DNA from: Treponema sp.
GTDB lineage: Bacteria > Spirochaetota > Spirochaetia > Treponematales > Treponemataceae
Reading direction: 5' to 3'
NCBI GenBank assembly: GCA_016292805.1
Contig: JAEDFM010000006.1
Coordinates: forward strand, 11,097-75,096
Length of the DNA: 64,000 nucleotides
Positions 9,337-19,187 of this stretch are shown here, in pieces. The notes beneath the pieces were generated by a model, which ran no database searches, had not been told where the DNA came from, and saw only the letters and a program-made list of their open reading frames with translations. Numbering within the stretch: position 1 is the first letter of the stretch; the number at the start of each line of letters is the position of its first letter. A program made the position numbers and the translations under genes.

Positions 9337-10254
9337 ATGAAGACAAGAAAATTAGTATTATTAATTGCAGATGCATTACTTATTTTAGCTTTAATTCTTC
9401 AGCTTTGTTTAAAAACTGGAGACAAAGTAAAAGTATATCAGCTTTCTGAGCAGCCAGAAGAAGTTACTATTACAACTGCTGCCGAAAGCTATACTGTTTT
9501 AAAAGAAAATGATGCATGGTTTGTTGGCGATAAAAAATATCCTGCAAACGAAACCTATGTAACTCAGCTTGTAGATGCTGTAAAAGCTGTAAAGGTTCTT
9601 GATAAGGTTGCCAGTGGAAGCAGCGACTCAACTCTTGAAAAATATCAGCTTTCAGAAGATCAGAGAATTACTGTTGTTGCTAAAAAAAATGGCTCGGTTG
9701 TTAGAACTCTTTACATTGGTAAAGACACAAATGCCGGTTCTCAGACTTATGTTATGATTGATGACAGCAATGATATTTATCTTTCGGCTGGAAATCTTCG
9801 CAATGATTTTGATAAAAAGGTTTCGTACCTTCGCACAAGAATTGTATATGATGTTGAAAAATCTGATATTTCATCAGTTGCAATTTCTGCTGCAAATAAT
9901 GAAAACTGGTCAATTTCAAAAATGGGCAGCGGTACAGATGTTGTCTGGAACTGTTCAAATGCTTTGGTTTCTATTGATGAGGAAAAAGCTCAGGACTGGT
10001 TCAACAGTCTTTCTGCAATGACTACATCTAAATGGTATGATGAAAATGAAGATTTAGGTGGTACTCTTGCAGTTACTGCAAAAATCGGTGTGGGCTTTAA
10101 AACAATTGCTGTTGAAATTTTTGAACTTCCACCAGAAGGTGAAGACGGCAAACCTAAATATTGGGCTAAGTGTAGCGAATCACCTTATCCATTTGAACTG
10201 GCAAATTATGCGGTTCAGAGATTCTTAAAACCTTTGTCAGAATTTACAAAATGA
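9337..10254 (+). CDS. DUF4340 domain protein
   Basis: 305 residues: one N-terminal membrane segment (about 5-22) and a periplasmic region with repeated beta-type units (DAWFVGDKKYPANETYVTQLVDAV, then LYIGKD). This is the DUF4340 pattern, often coded next to GldG-like genes. The ATG at 9337 is preferred over a GTG at 9328 because AAAGGTGA just upstream is a suitable ribosome binding site. The end overlaps the start of the next gene by 4 bases (ATGA). It is likely a partner of the exporter; its role is unknown. Confidence 0.82.
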   Translation: MKTRKLVLLIADALLILALILQLCLKTGDKVKVYQLSEQPEEVTITTAAESYTVLKENDAWFVGDKKYPANETYVTQLVDAVKAVKVLDKVASGSSDSTLEKYQLSEDQRITVVAKKNGSVVRTLYIGKDTNAGSQTYVMIDDSNDIYLSAGNLRNDFDKKVSYLRTRIVYDVEKSDISSVAISAANNENWSISKMGSGTDVVWNCSNALVSIDEEKAQDWFNSLSAMTTSKWYDENEDLGGTLAVTAKIGVGFKTIAVEIFELPPEGEDGKPKYWAKCSESPYPFELANYAVQRFLKPLSEFTK

Positions 10255-10907
10255 TTCAGTTAGTAGCATTTTTAGGAAATTACGGTAGAGAATATGATAA
10301 GACTCGTCACAATGTAGGCTGGTACTTTGAAGATTCTTTACCATTTGCAAATAAGTTAAGCTGGCAGAGTAAGTTTAAGGGAGAAATTGCTTCCTTTACT
10401 CCTGCAGAATTGGCACAGTGGGCTGCAGATACAAAAATCTGTTCTAAAAAAGATGGTTCTCCTGTAATTGTACCGGAAGAAGCACCTGCCCACATTTACT
10501 TTTTAAAGCCAATGACTTACATGAATTTAAGTGGTGACAGCATTATTGAAGTTGCTAACTTTTATAAAATTAAACCGGAAGAAATTATGGTAGTTCACGA
10601 TGAGCTGGAACTGGCTCCTGGTTTTGTAAGTCTTAAGTGGAGTGGTGGACTTGGTGGTCATAACGGCTTGCGTTCAACAAAAGCTGTTTTGAATACTCCA
10701 GATTTCTGGCGTCTTCGTTTTGGAATTGGCCGCCCAGACAACGAAAAAATTGGTGTTGCAGATTATGTTCTAGGTCACTTTACTGCAGACCAGCAGGAAC
10801 AGATGCAGAACGTTTTCAGCCAGACAAACCTGCTGCTGGTAAAAGTTCTCTTAAGCAAAAACCCAAAGGATTTAATCCAGACCTGGGGAAAGAAAAATCT
10901 ACTTTAA
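10251..10907 (+). CDS. pth: Peptidyl-tRNA hydrolase
   Basis: 218 residues, a little longer than the usual 185-200. It cleaves peptidyl-tRNA released from stalled ribosomes. The family motifs are present: FLGNYGREYDKTRHNVGW with the catalytic His, FLKPMTYMNLSG, the active-site region VVHDELELAPG, and GGHNGLRS. The extra length is an insert of about 30 residues (about 35-75, with WAADTKICSKKDGSPV) before the PMTYMN motif. It is translationally coupled (ATGA) to the DUF4340 gene, an odd place for a housekeeping gene and probably just operon sharing. Confidence 0.93.
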   Translation: MIQLVAFLGNYGREYDKTRHNVGWYFEDSLPFANKLSWQSKFKGEIASFTPAELAQWAADTKICSKKDGSPVIVPEEAPAHIYFLKPMTYMNLSGDSIIEVANFYKIKPEEIMVVHDELELAPGFVSLKWSGGLGGHNGLRSTKAVLNTPDFWRLRFGIGRPDNEKIGVADYVLGHFTADQQEQMQNVFSQTNLLLVKVLLSKNPKDLIQTWGKKNLL

Positions 10908-10920
10908 TCCTCCCTATTTT

Positions 10921-12426
10921 TTATATCTTTGCCCGTTTCAAATACCAGCTGGCAAAATAGCCTTCGGCGACGGCACATGGCAGGCCGCCTGGGGACATAA
11001 GCCAGTTGCTGGCCAGGAATGCATTTGAAATTCCTTTAATGGTGTTTGGAATGTAATTGGCACCACTGTCTTCTGTTTTTACAAAAGTCATATAGGAACC
11101 GGTGTATGCTCCTGTGTATCTTGTATAAGTTGCAGGTGTCCAGGTATCAATAATAGAAATCTTTCCTTTGAAGGCAGGAAAGTGGTTTTCTAAATCAGCA
11201 AGAGCTTCCTTTGCAATTCTCATCTTTTCTGCTTTATAAACTTCCGGATTTTTTTCCCGTAAATCTGTCCAGTATTTCCAGCTTTCTTCATCCATCTTAA
11301 AATGAGTCTGTAAAATATCATGACCTTCCGGTGCAAAACCTTCACCATATTCATGATAAGTTTTTATGTTCATACGGGTAACCGTTTTATTTGCACATTT
11401 AATAGGTGTTTTAAGCTGGTAAAAATAAGCTCCTTCAACTGCATCAAAAATGCCATCAACTGCAAAAGCAATGTGGAAGCCTGTAAAGGTTGGATTTCCT
11501 TTTTTGTTTTCGTAGCGGGTTTTTAATCCCTTTGGCATATAGCTGTAATCCAGGAACTTGTGGAAAGTTACATGCGGGTCTGTAGCAAAAATAAATGCGT
11601 CAGCTTTAAGTTCAGTACCGTTTTCTAAAGTAACAGAAGTAATCTTAGATTTTTTTGCACTGCCTTCCAGTTTTACAGAGGCAACGGGTGATTTGCAGTA
11701 AAGCTTTCCGCCTAAACTTTCATAGCGGGCTACCATATTTTCAATCATCTTTTCTGAACCACCAATAGGGTAGTCACCATTTCCGCAGGCAATTGTGGCG
11801 TAAGAGGCAATAAAAGATGTGGCATACTGGGTGTTAGGAACAAAGTCGGATATTACAAGTTTAAGAAGTGGATGTTTAAAACGAGATGTGTAATCTGTAA
11901 TATCGCCTTTACCAATATGTTTAATAGCTTTAATCATTGGCTTCATAGTGTTAAGCATTTTAGGAAGGTCAAAAAGTCCAACGGCTGTGATTGGTTTGAA
12001 GGTTGGAAGCTGCATTCCAGTTTCCAGTTTTGTTGTTTCAATAAAATCATTAATTGCATCAGCGTCTTCCGGAGAAAGTTCCAGCATTTCCTTGCGGGTC
12101 CTTTCCAGGTCTGACCATAATGTAATTTTCTGACCGTTTAATTCGGAAGTATAAAAAAGCTGCTGATGAACACGAGGAACATCATCTCCTGCAAGTCCGC
12201 AGTTTACCCATTGTTTGTAAAGCTGAAATCCAGGATTGCAGCAGGAAAACCAGTGAACGCAGTTATCAATTTTGTAGCCGCTGCGAGTCCAGGTAGTACA
12301 CATTCCACCAGGTTTAAAATGAGATTCGTAAATCTCTGTTTCAAATCCATCCATTTGGGCATGAATACCAGCGGAAAGCCCAGCAATTCCACCACCAATA
12401 ATGATTACCTTTTTACCGTTTTTCAT
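10921..12426 (-). CDS. FAD-dependent phytoene-desaturase-like oxidoreductase
   Basis: 501 residues. The N-terminal dinucleotide-binding motif VIIIGGGIAGLSAGIHAQ is followed by the Glu that binds the ribose (ETEIYESHFKPGGMCTT). The C-terminal FAD-contact region ends with ASNWLMSPGGLPCAVAEGYFASW. This is the COG1233 (CrtI / retinol saturase-like) family, which desaturates or isomerises polyene or related substrates. No carotenoid genes are near, so the substrate is unknown; roles in lipid modification are possible. It follows uvrC by 58 bp on the same strand and converges on pth with only 13 bp between stops. Confidence 0.82.
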   Translation of the reverse strand: MKNGKKVIIIGGGIAGLSAGIHAQMDGFETEIYESHFKPGGMCTTWTRSGYKIDNCVHWFSCCNPGFQLYKQWVNCGLAGDDVPRVHQQLFYTSELNGQKITLWSDLERTRKEMLELSPEDADAINDFIETTKLETGMQLPTFKPITAVGLFDLPKMLNTMKPMIKAIKHIGKGDITDYTSRFKHPLLKLVISDFVPNTQYATSFIASYATIACGNGDYPIGGSEKMIENMVARYESLGGKLYCKSPVASVKLEGSAKKSKITSVTLENGTELKADAFIFATDPHVTFHKFLDYSYMPKGLKTRYENKKGNPTFTGFHIAFAVDGIFDAVEGAYFYQLKTPIKCANKTVTRMNIKTYHEYGEGFAPEGHDILQTHFKMDEESWKYWTDLREKNPEVYKAEKMRIAKEALADLENHFPAFKGKISIIDTWTPATYTRYTGAYTGSYMTFVKTEDSGANYIPNTIKGISNAFLASNWLMSPGGLPCAVAEGYFASWYLKRAKI

Positions 12427-12484
12427 CAGTCTTCCTTGTTTATATGATTATTAAATTATATACGATAAATTTCAGTTACCGCTA

Positions 12485-14503
12485 CTAATCATACTCAGGT
12501 GGTTCGTTAGCAACTGCCTGGTCTTGAGCCACCAGAGCCAGGGAAGCTAAGTCTTCTATATATTTGGCTTCGGCGGCTTTTTCTTTTGTGGTGCCGGCGT
12601 TGCCCAAAGACATTTTCTGGAGAGTTTTCTTTTCTTCCCGTTTTTTATTCAAATCTTTTGCGGCAAGTAAAATGGCTGCGGCTTCCTGCCCACGAACATG
12701 AATGCACTGGGCAATGGCGCTTTCTTCTGCATTGGCAAGATTTTCAAGAGTTGTAAACTGAATCTGTAATTTGCGGGCTCTGGCATCTCCAATTCCCGGC
12801 AGCTGAAGGAAAATTGAATCCACATTTTCTTTTGTGCGGAGATTCTGGTTGCGGCTTGTGGCAAAACGGTGGGTTTCGTCCCGGACTCTCTGCAATAATC
12901 TTAATCCATCAGAACGTTTTGGCAGACAGATTGGTGTACTGTTTCCCGGCAAATAAATTTCTTCATCTCTTTTTGCAAGACCTGCCACTGGAATATCTAA
13001 GCCTAAAGTCTGTAAAATACTTTCAACTGCGTTTACCTGACCAATACCACCATCTATTAAAATCAAATCTGGTAAATCCAGCTGGTCATTTACAAGGCGA
13101 CTGTAACGGCGGCTAACGGCTTCTTTCATTGAGGCAAAATCGTCTATTAAACCATCTGTGGTTTTTAGGCGGAAATATCTGTAATTCTTTTTATCTGGGT
13201 TTCCATTATAAAAGCTGATAAGTGAAGCAACTGGCCACTTACCCCCAATATGGGCAATATCAAAGCCTTCAATTCTAACTGGCAGAACATCAAGTCCCAG
13301 CTTATCTTTAAGTTCTTCCATTGCAGGCATGTCCCCACGGTCTCGCAAGCGGCGAACTATATCCTCATGAGCATTCTGTTTTGCCATCTGTAAAGCAGCA
13401 ATGTCGCGGGGAAGGGTGGATATGAGTTCTGGGTTTTCCTGCTGATGACTGATGACTGATGACTGACGACTATGTTCTGTCATAACCAGAATAATCTCAG
13501 CTGTAGAGCTTTTTTCTTCCTGCAACCATTTGGCAATATGGGCATACTCGCTGGTTGGTGGAATGTAAACTGTTGGTGGAATTGTCAGTGGGTCGTCATA
13601 GAAAACTGCCATAAACTCGCCAATCAAATCTTCATCATCATTTAACGATTCTACACGGTAATTTTCGCGGCCCAGGAGTTTTCCGCCACGGACTTTAAGA
13701 ACTGTAAAGCTTACAAGTTCGCCTTCGCTCCAGTATGCAATGTAATCACGGTCATCAGAATCAAAGCTTTCTACTACATTCTGGTTTTGCATAATCATTA
13801 AAGCTTTGATTCCGTCCCTCAGACGGGCTGCTTTTTCAAAATTCAGCTCTTTTGCCGCTGCTTTCATCTGTTCTGTAAGTTTTGCAACGGTTTCTTCACC
13901 TTTTCCCTCAAGTAGACCGGCTATTTCACCGATGTAATTATTGTAGGAGTCTTTTGAAATTTTATTGCAGCATGGAGCCTTACACTGGTTCATGTGGTAA
14001 TAAAGACAAGGTGTGTCCCTTTTTCTAAGAGTTCTGCAATGGCGAACCGGGTAAAGCTTAAAGATGGTTTCTATGAAGGTATCCAGAGCATTTACATCAG
14101 GGAAAGGACCAAAGTATTTTGACCCATCCTGCATAATTCGCCGGGTTTTAAAGATTTTGGGAAAATCCTCATTGGTGATTCTCAAAACCGGATAAGATTT
14201 ACCATCCTTAAGACAAATGTTGTAGCGGGGATTGTATTTCTTAATAAGGTTGTTTTCCAGCAACAGAGCTTCGTACTCGTTTGTTGTTGTGATGTATTCA
14301 ATTGAAACGGCGTGGGAAATTAAAAGTCTGGTTTTTATGCTGACCTGACCGGAAAAGTAGGAAGACAGACGATTCTTAAGATTTTTAGCTTTCCCAACAT
14401 AAATTACGGTGTCCTGGTCGTTGCGCCAAAGGTAAACACCGCTAGATAAAGGAGCTTTCAGAGCTGTCTCGTGTAATTTTTCACGTATGGTTTTGTCAGT
14501 CAT
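12485..14503 (-). CDS. uvrC: UvrABC excinuclease subunit C
   Basis: 672 residues (about 610 is usual). UvrC makes the two incisions in nucleotide excision repair. Order of domains: GIY-YIG nuclease (about 15-95, GVYLWRNDQDTVIYVGKAKNLKNRL), a Cys cluster (CLYYHMNQCKAPC), the UVR motif (about 205-245, LNFEKAARLRDGI), the RNase H-like nuclease (DIAHIGG, LILIDGGIGQVNAV) and helix-hairpin-helix motifs (LPGIGDARARKLQ). A tail of about 60 residues after the HhH adds the extra length. The start at 14503 fits the family N-terminus; an extension to a TTG at 14602 is possible but lies over the divergent gene. The linker near residues 345-355 is coded by a 7-bp tandem repeat. No Shine-Dalgarno is visible. 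Confidence 0.95.
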   Translation of the reverse strand: MTDKTIREKLHETALKAPLSSGVYLWRNDQDTVIYVGKAKNLKNRLSSYFSGQVSIKTRLLISHAVSIEYITTTNEYEALLLENNLIKKYNPRYNICLKDGKSYPVLRITNEDFPKIFKTRRIMQDGSKYFGPFPDVNALDTFIETIFKLYPVRHCRTLRKRDTPCLYYHMNQCKAPCCNKISKDSYNNYIGEIAGLLEGKGEETVAKLTEQMKAAAKELNFEKAARLRDGIKALMIMQNQNVVESFDSDDRDYIAYWSEGELVSFTVLKVRGGKLLGRENYRVESLNDDEDLIGEFMAVFYDDPLTIPPTVYIPPTSEYAHIAKWLQEEKSSTAEIILVMTEHSRQSSVISHQQENPELISTLPRDIAALQMAKQNAHEDIVRRLRDRGDMPAMEELKDKLGLDVLPVRIEGFDIAHIGGKWPVASLISFYNGNPDKKNYRYFRLKTTDGLIDDFASMKEAVSRRYSRLVNDQLDLPDLILIDGGIGQVNAVESILQTLGLDIPVAGLAKRDEEIYLPGNSTPICLPKRSDGLRLLQRVRDETHRFATSRNQNLRTKENVDSIFLQLPGIGDARARKLQIQFTTLENLANAEESAIAQCIHVRGQEAAAILLAAKDLNKKREEKKTLQKMSLGNAGTTKEKAAEAKYIEDLASLALVAQDQAVANEPPEYD
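13443..13470. repeat. Heptanucleotide tandem repeat inside uvrC
   Basis: Four consecutive copies of TGATGAC (the last is TGACGAC). On the coding strand they encode the linker residues RQSSVISHQ of UvrC, between the UVR motif and the RNase H-like domain. Because the unit is 7 bp, gain or loss of one unit would shift the frame. Confidence 0.85.
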
Positions 14504-14507
14504 TTGT

Positions 14508-16022
14508 ATGAGAAATTGTATCAGAAAAACATCAGTTTTAGTAGTTTTGATGGGGCTTATTTGTGCTCTTCTTCCAGCAAAAGAAATTGTGCTTGGTGGC
14601 AAAGCCGGCTGGCCTGTATTCCAGAGTGAAGAAAATCTTTCCCGTGGTAAAGGCCGCTTTGGTTATGAATGTATTCAGCTGGATACAAACTCTTTTGAAG
14701 TACAGCCTGAAACTGATCTGTTAATCAAATTTGAAAAGAAAAGCAATCCTATTGCTCATGGAAACTATGAACTGGTTTCTAATAAAATCCATAATTCTAA
14801 TCAGACAAACATGGGGAAATATGCAGGTCTTTGCCGTAATACGGGAGGCTTGTATGTGCTTGGTCAGCCTGGAACTTTTTTTGGTACTGAAGGTTTAATG
14901 GGTTCTTTCTGTATTGAATTCTGGCTTAATCCTTCTCTGGCAGAAAATGGTGAGGTAATTCTTAACTGGGAATCTTCAAAAAATGTAAATCATCATCTCA
15001 TATACCAGCTTATGAACGCAACTTTTGCTTCTGGTCATATTGAATGGACTTTCACTGATATTTTTGATGCAAAAATAAATGACACTGAACTTCACGAAAT
15101 TGTGCTTAAAGGTACATCTAGAATTATTCCTGAAAAATGGAGCTATCATGTACTTTCCTTTGACGCAGATACTGGGCTTTTGGAATACAAGGTAAATGGT
15201 GTAACCGAAGACCTTAAGTTTATAACTTCAAACGGCTTTGAAAATGGAGAAGTTGCTCTGGTTGTTATGGGTACTCCATCTCAGCTGGAAATTTGTCCTG
15301 AATATACTGGCGAAATTGATGATTTTAGAATCAGTCGTAAGCCTTACGAAATTCCTGAATTCCAGTCGGCAGAAAATGCAGGAAAAGTTGAATACACTAT
15401 GTATGTTCCAACTGGTGGAAAATTTGTTTCAAAACCTATGATTGTTTCTGATGGTTCCATGCTTAATTCTATTACTGCAGAAATGGATGTTCCTTCTCAG
15501 ACAGAAATCTGCTTCTATGTTCGTTCTGGTGATAATTATTATGGATGGACAGATTCATATCCTGAATGGAAGCCTGTAAAAAGCGGCGAGCAGATTAAGG
15601 GTGTAACTGGTTTGTATTTCCAGGTTGCTGCTGAGCTTTTTCCTGATGGGGATGGAGAAAAATCGCCAACTTTGACTCAACTTGTAATGGATTATACAGA
15701 GCTTCCAGAACCATTGCCACCATTTATTGTAAAGGCTATGGCTGGTAACGGCAGTGTAACTGTAAGCTGGAACTATTCTGTGGATGACACTGTTGGGGGA
15801 TATTATGTTTATTATGGAACTCGCCCTGGAGAATATTTAGGAAGAGTTGCGTTGGAAGGGGAGTCGCCAATAAATGTTGGTTCTACAACTTCCTTTACTT
15901 TGACTGGTCTTGAAAATGGCCGCATTTATTATTTCGCGGTTGCAGCCTGGTCTATGTATGATGAAAGAGTAGTTGGTAATCTTTCTAAAGAGGTTTTTGC
16001 AAGACCTTTAGCTCGTTATTAA
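14508..16022 (+). CDS. Exported LamG-like / fibronectin type III protein
   Basis: 504 residues from the ATG at 14508, which gives a normal signal peptide (basic start, then LVVLMGLICALLPA). An ATG 7 codons upstream is also possible. Residues about 110-270 look like a concanavalin-A/LamG jelly roll (GSFCIEFWLNPSLAENGEVILNWESS and later EIDDFRISRKPYE). Residues about 405-495 are a fibronectin type III domain (SVTVSWNYSV, YYVYYGT, LTGLENGRIYYFAVAAW). It is likely a surface or periplasmic binding protein; no catalytic motif was seen. Its start lies 4 bp from the divergent uvrC start, so each promoter must lie in the other gene. It is followed 24 bp later by the TPR gene. Confidence 0.75.
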   Translation: MRNCIRKTSVLVVLMGLICALLPAKEIVLGGKAGWPVFQSEENLSRGKGRFGYECIQLDTNSFEVQPETDLLIKFEKKSNPIAHGNYELVSNKIHNSNQTNMGKYAGLCRNTGGLYVLGQPGTFFGTEGLMGSFCIEFWLNPSLAENGEVILNWESSKNVNHHLIYQLMNATFASGHIEWTFTDIFDAKINDTELHEIVLKGTSRIIPEKWSYHVLSFDADTGLLEYKVNGVTEDLKFITSNGFENGEVALVVMGTPSQLEICPEYTGEIDDFRISRKPYEIPEFQSAENAGKVEYTMYVPTGGKFVSKPMIVSDGSMLNSITAEMDVPSQTEICFYVRSGDNYYGWTDSYPEWKPVKSGEQIKGVTGLYFQVAAELFPDGDGEKSPTLTQLVMDYTELPEPLPPFIVKAMAGNGSVTVSWNYSVDDTVGGYYVYYGTRPGEYLGRVALEGESPINVGSTTSFTLTGLENGRIYYFAVAAWSMYDERVVGNLSKEVFARPLARY

Positions 16023-16046
16023 GTAGATAAATTAAAGAGGATAGAT

Positions 16047-19000
16047 ATGGAGAAGAATTTAATTTTAATTAAAGCAAAAGGTGCTGTACTTTCGCATGAC
16101 TTTGGAACTGCTGCCCGTTTGTACAAAATGCTGCTGGCTGAAGATCCTTCAAATGTTGAGTATTTGAAGCAGTTGGGAAGCATTTATGTTCAGAATCAGG
16201 AAGATGAAAAGGCAATTCCTTATTATGAACAGATTATTACTTTCTATCCTCACTATATAGAAGCTATGAACAGCCTGGGTGCTATTTATCGTCGCCTTGG
16301 CCGTTACGAAGAATCAATTGGGATTCTTCAGCGAGCTGTTGATGAAGGACGTGATACTGCAAGTGTAAACTATAACCTTGGTTTTACATACAAGGAGATG
16401 GGAAACTTTGATGATGCCATTGATGCCTTTAATCTTGTAGTTCACGAAAATCCAGATGATGTGCTTGCTTATAATCATCTTGGTAGAATTTATCATTCTC
16501 AGAAAAATTATGATAAGGCAATTGCTTCGTATAAACGAGGTTTACAGATTGACCAGAATCATCCTATCCTTAATTACAATCTTGCACATGTTTACGAAGA
16601 TACAAAAAATGTTACAGATGCAATCCGCTGTTATCAGGCTGCATTAAAGACTCGCCCGGGTTGGGTAGATGCAATAAATGACTTTAGTGAACTTTTAATT
16701 AAGAGTCAGAAAAATAAAGAAGCCCAGGATTTAGTTCAGCAGTCTATTAAACTTCATCCTACAAATGCTGACCTTCTTTGTTTGCTTGGCCGCATTTATT
16801 TGAATCAGTACGATTATTCTTCTGCCGAAAAAACATTCAAGCAGGCTGATTCATATAAAGCAAATGATGTAAAAATTCTTACAGGCTTGTCTGAAGCTTT
16901 GGAAAAAGGCGAAAAGGTTGACGCTGCCCTTAATACTGTTTTAAGTGCTTTGGAAATTGAACCTGAAAACAAAGATATCCGAAAACAGTATGTTCATACT
17001 TTGCTTACTGCAAAAGATTATGATGCAGCTTTGGCCAATGTAAAAGCACTTTATGAAGAAACTGAAGGTAAGGACCTTGCTGTTCTTGATTTGTACGGAC
17101 AGTATTACATCTGTAAGGATCAGGAAGAACAGGCTCAGCAATATTACAACAAGATTCAGACTCAGAATCATCACTATAAGGATTATATGCTTGGTGCTGC
17201 CAGCCGCTTTACTCAGATTGGTAAACTTGATAAGGCTGAAAGCTATGCAAATGAATATATTGAACGCCGTCCTTCAAATCCAGAAGGCTACAATGTTTTA
17301 GGAAAGATTTTTGAAAACAAAGGTGATCTTCATAAAGCAATTGATTCTTATAATAAAAGCTTAAATCTTAGAAGACCAAATGTTCTTGCAGATAAAAAAA
17401 TTGCTGCATTCCAGACAGAGCTTGCAAAACAGCCAGAACCAGTTATTGAATCTCCTGCTCCTGTAAGTGAAGCTGAAGAAAACATTGTCCCTGTAGTAGA
17501 AACTCCTGTGGAACAGCAGGAAGAAGCCGCAGTAGAAAATGAAGAATTTGATTACAGCATGTTGGGTGGAAATGTTCCTTTACAGGAAGGTCTTGTGGAA
17601 GATGAAAAAGATTTCTTTGATACACTTGATGAAGATAAAGAATTTATTCCTGAAGACACTGTAGAAGAAGAAAAAGAAGAAGCTGCTCCTGAAGAAGAAC
17701 AGCCTAAGTTCAAATACAATACCGGGGATCCAAAAGATGTATTTGATGATGACGGAATCTTTGATGACGATGCAGCAAAAAAAGAAAACGATACTCTTGA
17801 AAATACATTGAAAGATGCAATTGATGAAGTTAATAATGAAGATTTAGCTTCGTCTTTGGCTGACGCTGGGGATGATGAACCATTTGATATTTTTGGAAAC
17901 GATCCGTTGCCAACAGAAGAAAATGAACCTGCAGTACAACCAGCTTACCAGCCAGAACCTGCACCTCAACCAGCAACACCAGCTGCCCCTAATTATAATC
18001 CACAGCCAATGGATTATTCTGCACAGCAGGCTGCCATGGAACAACGGATGCAGCAGATGGCTATTGATAATGCCGCTAATGCTATGGAAGCTGCCTTCAC
18101 TGCTCAGAGAATGGCTCAGCAGCTGGCAGAACAGCAGAGAATTATGCAGGAACAGACACAGAAGGCACTGGAAGAAACTCTTGAAAAAGTTCAGAACATG
18201 CAGGAAGAAAAAATGCGTGCCCAGGATAGAGAAATAGAATCCCTTCTTGAGGATGAAAATATTGTAGATGAAACACCTGCAGAAGAACCTGTAATTCCAG
18301 AAGATGATTTTGGTGTAGAAGAATTGATTACAGAAGAAGCTGAGGAAAATGTTGACGAAGTTGTGCCAGAAATTACAGAAGATATTACTGATGAAAGTGA
18401 AGATAAAAATGATGCATCAGAATTCTTAGATGAAGATTTTTGTACAGACTTAAACGATGAAGCTATAGAAGATGAATTCAATTTTAGCGAAATGCAGGAT
18501 ACTTTGGATGAAGAGCTGTCGCTGGAAGGGGAACCAGCAGAAGTTGAGGACGTAATCTTTGTTACAACTGCTGACTTGCTCAAAGAACTTGGGGAAGAAG
18601 TTATTGAAGATGCAGTTATTGAAGAACCTGTTACAGAAGACATTCCAGTTGAAGATGAACCTGTTATAGAAGAAGAGCTTGCTGAAGAAGATTCTTTAAT
18701 TGAGGGTATTGTTCAGACTGATGAAGCTGCCGCTGCAATTGTAGATGATATGCTTGATAAAATTGAACGCATCCTTAGTGACGATGAACTTGCCGCAGAA
18801 TATGCACCTCAAATTGAGCTGTTCAAAAAACTTAAGGTTTTAAGCGAATATCTTCCAGAGTCTGAAAAGAATACATTCCTTTCATGCCGTATGCGCATGT
18901 TGATTGAATACATTATTTCTAAGATGTCGGGAAAACCTGGTTTGCTTTCTACTGCAACTGCTTTGCTTAAATCTGGTGTTCTTGGTGAAGAATATAATGA

Positions 19001-19187
19001 CAGACTAAATGATGAGATTGAATCAGATGATGAAGTAAGAAATGAACTTATTCGAGTTGTTCTTATGGATATGAAGAAAATGTCTAAAAATCTTCCAGAT
19101 CAATTACTGGCAGATGCTATGGCTGCCAGCATTGATAACATTCTTGAAAGAATTGAACTGGAAGATCAGAAAAGTAAAATTTTTTAG
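16047..19187 (+). CDS. Large tetratricopeptide-repeat protein with acidic central region
   Basis: 1046 residues. Residues 1 to about 460 hold about twelve TPR units (for example YEESIGILQRAVDEG, YDKAIASYKRGLQIDQNHPILNYNLAHVY), which form a helical protein-binding scaffold. Residues about 480-885 are low in complexity and very acidic, with many Glu-Glu, Asp-Glu and Pro repeats and one Gln/Met-rich helix (about 655-730). The last 130 residues are an alpha-helical domain I do not recognise. There is no signal peptide, so it is cytoplasmic. The ribosome binding site AAGAGGA lies just upstream. The stop overlaps that of the convergent peptidase gene by 4 bases. Confidence 0.82.
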   Translation: MEKNLILIKAKGAVLSHDFGTAARLYKMLLAEDPSNVEYLKQLGSIYVQNQEDEKAIPYYEQIITFYPHYIEAMNSLGAIYRRLGRYEESIGILQRAVDEGRDTASVNYNLGFTYKEMGNFDDAIDAFNLVVHENPDDVLAYNHLGRIYHSQKNYDKAIASYKRGLQIDQNHPILNYNLAHVYEDTKNVTDAIRCYQAALKTRPGWVDAINDFSELLIKSQKNKEAQDLVQQSIKLHPTNADLLCLLGRIYLNQYDYSSAEKTFKQADSYKANDVKILTGLSEALEKGEKVDAALNTVLSALEIEPENKDIRKQYVHTLLTAKDYDAALANVKALYEETEGKDLAVLDLYGQYYICKDQEEQAQQYYNKIQTQNHHYKDYMLGAASRFTQIGKLDKAESYANEYIERRPSNPEGYNVLGKIFENKGDLHKAIDSYNKSLNLRRPNVLADKKIAAFQTELAKQPEPVIESPAPVSEAEENIVPVVETPVEQQEEAAVENEEFDYSMLGGNVPLQEGLVEDEKDFFDTLDEDKEFIPEDTVEEEKEEAAPEEEQPKFKYNTGDPKDVFDDDGIFDDDAAKKENDTLENTLKDAIDEVNNEDLASSLADAGDDEPFDIFGNDPLPTEENEPAVQPAYQPEPAPQPATPAAPNYNPQPMDYSAQQAAMEQRMQQMAIDNAANAMEAAFTAQRMAQQLAEQQRIMQEQTQKALEETLEKVQNMQEEKMRAQDREIESLLEDENIVDETPAEEPVIPEDDFGVEELITEEAEENVDEVVPEITEDITDESEDKNDASEFLDEDFCTDLNDEAIEDEFNFSEMQDTLDEELSLEGEPAEVEDVIFVTTADLLKELGEEVIEDAVIEEPVTEDIPVEDEPVIEEELAEEDSLIEGIVQTDEAAAAIVDDMLDKIERILSDDELAAEYAPQIELFKKLKVLSEYLPESEKNTFLSCRMRMLIEYIISKMSGKPGLLSTATALLKSGVLGEEYNDRLNDEIESDDEVRNELIRVVLMDMKKMSKNLPDQLLADAMAASIDNILERIELEDQKSKIF

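Noticed and set aside
12485..14602. N-terminally longer UvrC starting at TTG 14602
   Set aside because: The extra 33 residues are not part of the family and run antisense to the signal peptide of the divergent gene.
18191..18643. 150-codon Ser-rich frame on the minus strand
   Set aside because: It is the antisense of the acidic GAA/GAT-rich part of the TPR gene, which gives Ser/Phe-rich frames mechanically.
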